Shown in pieces: positions 1-5,355 of a stretch of 5,981 bases of DNA. The DNA is taken from NCBI GenBank assembly GCA_013329855.1, contig DUJI01000121.1, positions 1-5,981 of the forward strand. Reading direction: 5' to 3'. The notes under the pieces were generated by a model. It had not been told where the DNA came from. It made no database searches and saw only the letters and a program-made list of their open reading frames with translations. A program made the position numbers and the translations under genes. How positions within the stretch are numbered: the first letter of the stretch is position 1; the number at the start of each line of letters is the position of its first letter. This DNA comes from Thermoplasmata archaeon (GTDB lineage Archaea; Thermoplasmatota; Thermoplasmata; RBG-16-68-12).

Positions 1-300
1 CCTCCTCAACGCCCGGTTCACCGACGGACGGTGCAGGAAGGATGAGCTCTGGAGATGGACGAGATCCGGCCCGAATGCCTCGATCTCCCGCGCGATGCGA
101 TGGGGCGACGCCCGTGCGTCGAGGTTGCGCGATATCTCGACCCCATCCCAACGCGCCACGCCCGGAGCCAATCCATCGGCGTAGGTGAGGACTCGCACCG
201 CCACCCGCGCATCGCGGGCAAGATGGGTGGTCAGGTCCGCCGAGTAGTCGCCGATCCCACACCGGCGCGGCGGGAACGAGGTGATCCACAGGATTCGCAT
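1..300 (-). CDS. GT4-family glycosyltransferase, N-terminal part (3' end beyond window)
   Basis: An open frame of exactly 100 codons runs from an ATG at 300-298 to the window edge with no stop, so only the N-terminal Rossmann half-domain is visible. It begins MRILWITSFPPRRCGIGDYS, a typical first beta strand plus glycine loop of GT-B retaining glycosyltransferases of family GT4. A following helix (about residues 19-29) leads to the second strand VAVRVLTYAD (33-42). Near the end, the segment GPDLVHLQSSSFLH (77-90) matches the usual 'PDlVHlh' strand. The start is supported by a GAGGT Shine-Dalgarno site six bases upstream. The nucleotide-sugar-binding half with the EX7E motif would lie outside the window, so donor and acceptor are unknown. 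The gene follows the large membrane protein after 122 nt on the same strand. Family assignment is fairly secure; the exact sugar cannot be called. Confidence 0.88.
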   Translation of the reverse strand, partial: MRILWITSFPPRRCGIGDYSADLTTHLARDARVAVRVLTYADGLAPGVARWDGVEISRNLDARASPHRIAREIEAFGPDLVHLQSSSFLHRPSVNRALRR

Positions 301-306
301 CAACAG

Positions 307-311
307 ACCTC
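307..311 (-). promoter_or_regulatory. Shine-Dalgarno site for the partial GT4 gene
   Basis: On the minus strand the sequence reads GAGGT, then six bases, then ATG at 300. GAGGT is complementary to the conserved 3' end of 16S rRNA and the spacing is near optimal. This fixes the start of the downstream gene. Confidence 0.65.
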
Positions 312-339
312 AGTTGTGGCGCCAGTACGTGCGCCTGAC

Positions 340-379
340 GTTCACTCGCCAAGGCGAAGCGGAGTGCCCTTGCGTGAAC
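340..379. repeat. Imperfect inverted repeat / potential hairpin between two genes
   Basis: GTTCAC at 340-345 is matched by its complement GTGAAC at 374-379. An inner pair AAGG (351-354) and CCTT (368-371) can extend the stem across an asymmetric internal loop. A second overlapping possibility is TCGCC (346-350) with GGCGA (353-357). The element lies in the 122-nt gap between the stop of the large membrane protein (423) and the ATG of the next glycosyltransferase (300). No T-run follows on the minus strand, so a classical intrinsic terminator is not supported. It could be an RNA structure in the intercistronic region, or chance in GC-rich DNA. Nothing else recognisable is present in this gap. 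Confidence 0.35.
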
Positions 380-422
380 CCATGCGGTGGGCTTGCATCC
401 GCGCCCCGTGGGCTCGCCAGAG

Positions 423-2735
423 TCAGGAGGATGGACCGTCCACCATGTAGACTTGGATGTTGCCCGTGTCGAAGATGACTCCCGCGTTCCTCTCATGGAT
501 GACGGCTTGGATTGCGTTCATGTCGTAGAAGCCCCCCCTCGAAGGGTTACCGTACTCGAGGAAGTCTTGGTTGAGGACAATGAACGTGCGGGTCGCATTC
601 CCGGGGAGCACGTCTAGGGTCAACGTGGTGAGCCCGGACAACGGGTACGGTGCTCGACCGCTATCCTCGAAGTATCGGAGGGTGCCGAAGTCCATGTACA
701 CGGAGGAACCGCTGGGCGCAGCCAGTAGGAATCTCTGACTCGAGAGTGCGCTCTCCGTAATGTGGGTGGCCATGGACGGGACGTCCCCGTACAGGAACCT
801 CGCGTCGTTGTTGGTCAGGTAAGTCGAGGATCCGAGAAACGCCAAGCACACGAAGAGGACCAGGACGACCGCGGCCGCTCTCTGGCGGCGTCTCCCCAGC
901 CGGGACAGTCCCACGACGGCGTGCGCCCCCAGGAACACGAGCGGAATGGCGAGGTAGAGGAGGAACCGTGAGGATTGGGTTGCGTAGCTTCCCCCGACCA
1001 TCTCCAGGACGGGCATGACCGCGAACGCGGCCGTGAGCAGGACGAGGAAGTGGCGCTCCCCAACGCGGATGCCTCGCTTGCATAAGAGCGCGTACCCGAC
1101 TAAGAAGAACATCAGCGCAACCGCGGACGGGGCGATGGCGCTCTCGATCGCATAGGGAGGCATCGTCTGGAGCCGTATGGTGGGGGCCGTCGCCAGCGGG
1201 GCCGAGTACACGGGGAGGAAGAGCGTCTGGACGAAGAGATCGAAGGAGGCCAGCGCGATGAATGCCAAGTACGTCCCGTACGCGATGATGTAGGACAAGG
1301 CCGGGATGGCATTGGAGCCGGGCTGGGTACTTCCCTTTCCACGAAGGGCGAGGTAGGCGAACCGGATGAGGAGGACCAGGGCGAGGACGAGGGCATTGAT
1401 GGGGTGCGAGAAGAACGCCGCCATCGCCGCCACCCAGAAAACGAGGAGCCAACGGAGATCGCTGCCCACACGAAGCCGAAGGACGGCATAGATCGCCAAG
1501 AGGACGAAGGGGAAGCCATAGAGCGCGGCATTGTAGTGGGTCGAGAGGAATCCGAAGACGGTGAATGTCATCAGGAGCGCCGCGAGGAGGCCCACCCGGC
1601 GGCCTGCCATTTCCCGGCCAATCAGGTACGAAACGGGGACCATGACAAGTTGTGCCGAGATGCCGAGCGCACCGAACAGTGACATGGGCGCGCCCAGGAC
1701 ACTTGTGCCCGCATAGCTGAAGATGGCAAAACCGGGGAAGTAGGTGTAGTGCCCCAGGGTTCCCGGAACGTAGCCAGAGGCTGAGATACCGAGGACACTT
1801 CCGAACTGGTAGAAGGCGTCGGATGCGTATACGTACGGGTTTAGGTAGAAGAAGTAGTACTTCACCAGGATTGAGAGCAGAAACACCTGGGCGAGGATTC
1901 CGCCTGCGTGGTTGTCTCCCGAGATGATGATGTTGGCGGCGAGGATCCCGGCGCCTGCCGCCACCAGGAGGTAGAATAGGAGGGGTGCAGTGTACAGGGA
2001 CCCGGCCAGGGCCCAGAACCCGAGAGCGAACAGGACGAAGAAGAGGGCGCCGAGTCCCAAGAAGTAGCGTCCGGCCGTTGCCGCGGTTGGGTCGTGTGCA
2101 ATTGCGATGGGACCCATGGCGCGCCTCGCCAAGCGAACGTTGCCCCTCTGCAAGGTCTGGACGGCGCGCGCCACGTCTCCCTTCGACGACGCCGCGCTCG
2201 CCCGAGCGAGCGTCCTAGCGTAGAAGCGCGTGTCCACGCCGAGGTCCTTTGCCCGGCGGAGCAGGTCTCTCGCTTCCGCCAAGAGAGCATCCAGCTTCGG
2301 GTTCGTCACCGACTTGGAGAGGGAGCTGGGCTGAGGTTCGAGATTGGACTGCGGTGGATTGGCGGCACCGCCCTCGGTCGTGATGCGGGACTCCCGGGAT
2401 GTCGCTTCCTCTCCTCGGACCGGCGGGCCCGTATCCTCCTCGCTGGGGGCGTACGTTTTGGCCGCGCCCCATCTCGCGGAGAGGAAGATACCCAAGGTAG
2501 CGCCTGCCACGGATTCGAGGAGGAAGAAGTTCATCGTCGAAGGTCCCTGAAGGACTCTCCATGCCAGGACGAGCGTGGCGGCGAGGCCGACCTGGTAGGT
2601 CCCTCGGGTGATCAGTATCTGCCAGAGGCGCGGTGCACGAATGCGCGCAATGGCTCGAGAGACGAGGGAAGCAACCCCCCCTCGTGCTGCAGTCCGTGCG
2701 ACAGGACCTTTCCTAGGGAGCGCCAGGTTCCTCAC
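423..2735 (-). CDS. Polytopic membrane protein, GT-C glycosyltransferase-like, with inserted cytoplasmic helical domain
   Basis: A 770-residue protein with about 15 predicted membrane helices, judged by eye: 46-63, 69-87, 223-243, 250-271, 278-297, 352-372, 379-398, 403-420, 428-445, 447-464, 478-502, 534-552, 562-580, 590-610 and 620-638. Arg/Lys-rich loops (for example 611-619, SRLGRRRQR) alternate consistently with a cytoplasmic N terminus. That places outside the loop 298-333, which holds D306 (YASDAFYQF) and H329-Y330 before YFPGF, and also the soluble C-terminal domain (about 639-770, with a sequon N713-A-T). An acidic residue in the first large external loop of the core and an external C-terminal domain are typical of GT-C enzymes (GT39/STT3-like), which use lipid-linked sugars. 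Unusual parts are two extra N-terminal helices, a disordered Ser/Pro/Glu-rich linker (95-145) and a helical hairpin (146-207). The start is GTG (2735-2733) with no strong Shine-Dalgarno site; no better in-frame start was seen. It lies 161 nt downstream of a GT4 gene. Family subtype is uncertain; a polymerase- or flippase-like role is possible. Confidence 0.8.
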   Translation of the reverse strand: MRNLALPRKGPVARTAARGGVASLVSRAIARIRAPRLWQILITRGTYQVGLAATLVLAWRVLQGPSTMNFFLLESVAGATLGIFLSARWGAAKTYAPSEEDTGPPVRGEEATSRESRITTEGGAANPPQSNLEPQPSSLSKSVTNPKLDALLAEARDLLRRAKDLGVDTRFYARTLARASAASSKGDVARAVQTLQRGNVRLARRAMGPIAIAHDPTAATAGRYFLGLGALFFVLFALGFWALAGSLYTAPLLFYLLVAAGAGILAANIIISGDNHAGGILAQVFLLSILVKYYFFYLNPYVYASDAFYQFGSVLGISASGYVPGTLGHYTYFPGFAIFSYAGTSVLGAPMSLFGALGISAQLVMVPVSYLIGREMAGRRVGLLAALLMTFTVFGFLSTHYNAALYGFPFVLLAIYAVLRLRVGSDLRWLLVFWVAAMAAFFSHPINALVLALVLLIRFAYLALRGKGSTQPGSNAIPALSYIIAYGTYLAFIALASFDLFVQTLFLPVYSAPLATAPTIRLQTMPPYAIESAIAPSAVALMFFLVGYALLCKRGIRVGERHFLVLLTAAFAVMPVLEMVGGSYATQSSRFLLYLAIPLVFLGAHAVVGLSRLGRRRQRAAAVVLVLFVCLAFLGSSTYLTNNDARFLYGDVPSMATHITESALSSQRFLLAAPSGSSVYMDFGTLRYFEDSGRAPYPLSGLTTLTLDVLPGNATRTFIVLNQDFLEYGNPSRGGFYDMNAIQAVIHERNAGVIFDTGNIQVYMVDGPSS

Positions 2736-2742
2736 CAGTACC

Positions 2743-2756
2743 GATTGCCAGCAATC
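2743..2756. repeat. 14-bp inverted repeat just upstream of the GTG start
   Basis: GATTGC (2743-2748) and GCAATC (2751-2756) are perfect complements around a 2-bp centre, ending seven bases before the GTG start of the membrane protein at 2735. The position fits an operator or a site affecting ribosome access. A two-base loop is too tight for a stable RNA hairpin, and chance occurrence is possible. The minus strand here also reads as a tiny open frame, from ATG at 2770 or 2758, ending in a TGA (2734-2732) that overlaps the GTG start. Confidence 0.3.
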
Positions 2757-2846
2757 ATGAAAGGAGTCATGGTCAACGAAGCGATGGAGATGTGACGGTC
2801 GGTCGACGGAGTCTTCCGCGACGGGATGAAGCGCTCTCGTTCCCGA

Positions 2847-2892
2847 GAATCCGGATTCGGTGATGCCCGCGGGCCTATTCGTCTCGGTGATG
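2847..2892. repeat. Palindromes and 9-bp direct repeat in the 161-nt intergenic gap
   Basis: Just downstream of the stop of the GT4 gene (2897) lie a 12-bp perfect palindrome GAATCCGGATTC (2847-2858), a 10-bp perfect palindrome GCCCGCGGGC (2865-2874), and two copies of TCGGTGATG (2857-2865 and 2884-2892), 27 bp apart. The repeats bracket the GC palindrome. No T-run follows on the minus strand and no TATA-like or -10/-35 box is evident in 2736-2896. It may be a regulatory or transcript-processing region, but the function is unknown. The rest of this gap (2757-2846) shows nothing I recognise. Confidence 0.4.
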
Positions 2893-2896
2893 GGGG

Positions 2897-4054
2897 CTAG
2901 CTTCCGGCGCGCATCTCAATGAGTCGTCGATACAGCCGCTCGTATCGTTCGGCGGCGACGGACCACGAATACTGTCTCTCCACTCGAGCACGCCCGCGTC
3001 TAGCCAGCCCGTCCGCGACTTCGGGATTCTCTAGGACGCCCCGAATTGCGTCGGCCAAGCCAAGCGGACTCGCGTCATGGACAAGTAATCCCGCGTCACC
3101 CAGCACCTCACGATTCACGGCCGTGTCCAAGGCGACGACGGGAGTACCGCACGCCATGGACTCCACTGCCGCGAATCCGAATCCTTCGTCCAGGCTCGCG
3201 GAGACGAACACATCGGCGGACGAATATGCCTGGCGCAACTGGTCATCGGACAATTTCTCGAATCGTCGGACCTTCCCACGGAGGGCAGGGCCCGCGGCCA
3301 TCCGATCGATGCGTTCTTCAAGCGGTCCCCGTCCCACGATTGCGAGCTGCACGTCCCCGGCGCTGGCGACGAGGTGCTCGAACGCTTGGACGAGCGCGAG
3401 CACGTTCTTCCGGGCGGTCAAAGGACCCACATACAAAACCGTTCGGCGATCCGTCCTGTGCATGGGCTCGAAAGGGATCTTCTCGGGGTAAAACGTGCTC
3501 GCCTCAATTCCGTGCGGGATAACCTGGAGCTTGGCCCGCGGAACGCCGAAACGCCGTGTCATCTGGGCCGCGGCGGCTTCCGAGGGGACGGCAACGGCGT
3601 CGGCTCTCCGGTACGTGTAGGACCCGTAGGAGTTGCCGAAGGGGACGGTCAAGAGATCGGGGATCTCCCGTATCCGCTCCACGTGGTGACCGAACGCGAG
3701 GACTGGGCGAATCCTTCGCAGGGCGTCAACGACAAGGAGCGGCACGGTCGCGTGGACTAGGTCCGTGTCCCTCATCAGAGGGGTCGCCTTTGCGAGTCGT
3801 GAGCCGAACGAGAGGAGTCCGGCCTGACCGAGGCTCGCCAAGGCGCCGAACGAGTTCCTAAGGCTTCGCAGGCGACAAATCTCGACGCCCGCCATGGATT
3901 CCTCGGTTCCGTCATCCGCCGCCGGAATCACGACTCGAACCGCGATTCCGCGGTGAAGGAGCGCTCGAACCAGCTCCGTCGAGTACCGTCGGACGCCCGG
4001 CTGCGCAGCCCGCTCGGGATGTAGGAACGCCGAAGTCACTAGGGTTACATGCAT
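2897..4054 (-). CDS. GT4-family glycosyltransferase (GT-B fold)
   Basis: A complete 385-residue enzyme, a normal length for family GT4. The N-terminal Rossmann domain opens with MHVTLVTSAF and the glycine loop QPGVRRYSTELVRALL (18-33), followed by DLVHATVP (98-105) and the boundary segment VIPHGIE (178-184). The C-terminal donor-binding domain shows YVGPLTARKN (208-217), with R215 and K216 placed to bind the diphosphate. It also shows AIVGRGPLEE (238-247) and the EX7E signature in DEGFGFAAVESMACGTPVVA (289-308; E290 and E298). No signal peptide or membrane helix is seen, so it should act in the cytoplasm, retaining the anomeric configuration of a nucleotide-sugar donor. The open frame extends upstream to 4423, but that part is Arg/Pro/Gly-rich and antiparalogous to nothing; it overlaps the preceding gene in another frame. 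The ATG at 4054 starts the family-like sequence and lies two bases after the preceding TGA, indicating translational coupling. Substrates cannot be assigned. Confidence 0.93.
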   Translation of the reverse strand: MHVTLVTSAFLHPERAAQPGVRRYSTELVRALLHRGIAVRVVIPAADDGTEESMAGVEICRLRSLRNSFGALASLGQAGLLSFGSRLAKATPLMRDTDLVHATVPLLVVDALRRIRPVLAFGHHVERIREIPDLLTVPFGNSYGSYTYRRADAVAVPSEAAAAQMTRRFGVPRAKLQVIPHGIEASTFYPEKIPFEPMHRTDRRTVLYVGPLTARKNVLALVQAFEHLVASAGDVQLAIVGRGPLEERIDRMAAGPALRGKVRRFEKLSDDQLRQAYSSADVFVSASLDEGFGFAAVESMACGTPVVALDTAVNREVLGDAGLLVHDASPLGLADAIRGVLENPEVADGLARRGRARVERQYSWSVAAERYERLYRRLIEMRAGS

Positions 4055-4056
4055 GA

Positions 4057-5226
4057 TCAGCCAGCGACCGCGGCGAGAATGGACGTGTAGAAGGCGAGAT
4101 GCCTTCTGGCCACGGCGTCCCAGGTGTACACGCCGGCCAGGCGACGTGCACCCGCGGTCACGGTGTCGTAGAGCTCTTGGGCGTCGGTAAGAGCCACTAC
4201 CGCTTCGGTGACCGCCGAAGGATTCGGCTCGCACAACAGGGCATTCTTGCGGTCTGTGAGGAAGCGGGGCGTGTCGCCGACCTTGGTGGCAACAACGGCC
4301 TTGCCCAAGGCAAGGGCTTCCAGGAGTGCGTTGGATGGGATGTTCTCCACCGGAGAGAGGAAGAGCACGACATGGATCGACCTGAGGGTCTCGAGAACCT
4401 CGGTTCGAGGTCGCTCGCCCCACAAAGTGCAGTTCCTCAGGTTCGCGTTGGCAATCATGGCCCGCGAAGGGCCGTCCCCCAAGATGTCGAACCGCATGCT
4501 GGGCCGTTGTTCGTTCAACATCCGGACCGTCTCGACCAGGATTCGGACGCCCTTGTCCTCCACGAGCCGAGCGACGAACCCCACCCTCACCTCGGGGGCC
4601 AGCGGTTCCGTCGCCGTCTCTGGAGGCGCTTCCACGCCGTTGGGAATCGGTTCAATGACCGCGCGGTCGATCCCCTGCCCAGCCATCGCGTCGGCCAGGG
4701 AATCCGAGTTGACGTGGACGCCATCGCTCCGGGTGCACACGGCCTTCCCGAGCCGGACGTTGAAACGATACCGGAGTCGTGCCCAAGCGCCCGAAGGCTC
4801 GGCGTACAGCCACGGCCAAGTGTTCCGCTCCGAATAGACGAACGCACCCGAGCTCCGCCTCCGCCCCATCAGGAGGATCGGCAACGCGACGTACTTGCTG
4901 GACATGTACGTGACGTCGAAGCGGAGGCTGCGGCGCAGCCCGGCGTATGCGGCCGCCATCGCGACGATGGCGAAGATCAAGCGGATGAGGAGGAGCACGC
5001 CCTCGGTACTGATGTCGAGTTCATCTGGGATCGGATAGCGACGGAGCTCGGTCACGGCCGCGTAGTGGAACTTCGGTTCCACGGAGGTCTGGGCGTCCAG
5101 GGGGCGTATCGGCGCGGGACACACGACGTGGACATCGTGGTCCCGTGACATCGCCCGCGCGAGCTCGAAGACGCTCTTCTGGATTCCTCCGCGCTCGGAG
5201 CCCACCGACAGCCAGGGGGTCCCCAC
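4057..5226 (-). CDS. GT4-family glycosyltransferase; 5' end uncertain, probable frameshift at 5245-5265
   Basis: Read from GTG at 5226 this is a 389-residue GT-B enzyme. Visible motifs are the glycine loop SVGSERGGIQKSVFELARAM (7-26), a hydrophobic helix at 76-96 that may touch the membrane, IPNGVEA (194-200), GFVARLVEDKG (216-226; R220 and K225 for the donor diphosphate), FDILGDGP (246-253), and the donor-binding acidic pair in ENIPSNALLEALALGKAVVA (294-313). Here the two glutamates (E294, E303) are separated by eight residues, not the usual seven. The start is doubtful. The same frame continues upstream as LRICFV (5241-5227), an obvious first beta strand, yet holds no ATG, GTG or TTG before a TAG at 5356. 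An ATG at 5318 with a good Shine-Dalgarno site is one frame away; joining it by a -1 shift near 5247 would give about 420 residues. Cytoplasmic, sugar specificity unknown. It is tightly coupled to the next gene (TGA, two bases, ATG). Confidence 0.85.
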   Translation of the reverse strand: MGTPWLSVGSERGGIQKSVFELARAMSRDHDVHVVCPAPIRPLDAQTSVEPKFHYAAVTELRRYPIPDELDISTEGVLLLIRLIFAIVAMAAAYAGLRRSLRFDVTYMSSKYVALPILLMGRRRSSGAFVYSERNTWPWLYAEPSGAWARLRYRFNVRLGKAVCTRSDGVHVNSDSLADAMAGQGIDRAVIEPIPNGVEAPPETATEPLAPEVRVGFVARLVEDKGVRILVETVRMLNEQRPSMRFDILGDGPSRAMIANANLRNCTLWGERPRTEVLETLRSIHVVLFLSPVENIPSNALLEALALGKAVVATKVGDTPRFLTDRKNALLCEPNPSAVTEAVVALTDAQELYDTVTAGARRLAGVYTWDAVARRHLAFYTSILAAVAG

Positions 5227-5323
5227 GAAGCATATGCGGAGCCTACGCGGATTGTCTGGGATACATCTCCCTCCGGCTTCTTGGGGCGCGCCATCGACCG
5301 GATGGTGGCGTTGGCCATCGAGT

Positions 5324-5327
5324 CCTC
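5324..5327 (-). promoter_or_regulatory. Shine-Dalgarno site (GAGG) before ATG at 5318
   Basis: The minus strand reads GAGG, five bases, then ATG (5318-5316), 37 nt after the stop of the upstream glycosyltransferase. The following codons (MANATIRSMARPKKPEGD) are mostly G/C-ending, like real genes here. This makes it the best-supported initiation site for the second GT4 gene, although it lies in a different frame from that gene's body (5226-4057). Confidence 0.5.
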
Positions 5328-5355
5328 GGTGACGGAGTGGTTTCCTCCGCGTTTC

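Noticed and set aside
55..450. Plus-strand 131-codon frame near the window start
   Set aside because: Antisense to the partial GT4 gene (1-300) and the intergenic gap; Arg/Pro-rich with no family resemblance.
661..1452. Minus-strand 263-codon frame inside the membrane protein gene
   Set aside because: Out-of-frame shadow rich in Arg, Pro and His. The in-frame product has a coherent alternating membrane topology across the same bases.
2094..2795. Plus-strand open frame of 233 codons opposite the 5' part of the membrane protein
   Set aside because: Arg/Gly/Ala-rich shadow; no recognisable motif and it lies antisense to a well-supported gene.
2736..2896. Promoter or intrinsic terminator in the 161-nt gap
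   Set aside because: No AT-rich TATA-like box, no -10/-35 pair and no T-run after either palindrome on the minus strand. Only the repeats themselves can be reported.
4055..4423. N-terminal extension of the third GT4 enzyme to 508 residues
   Set aside because: The first 123 residues are Arg/Pro/Gly/Ser-rich without family resemblance and overlap the conserved C-terminal domain of the preceding gene in another frame. ATG 4054 gives the canonical GT4 start.
4099..5148. Long plus-strand open frame (349 codons) opposite the second GT4 gene
   Set aside because: It is a mirror of GC-rich codon bias in the real minus-strand gene: rich in Arg, His, Gly and Pro, with no domain-like pattern, while the minus strand shows clear GT4 motifs.
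5285..5292. Perfect 8-bp palindrome GGCGCGCC and repeated GCCATCGA nearby
   Set aside because: Short GC-rich words are expected by chance here and they fall within the likely coding start of the second GT4 gene.
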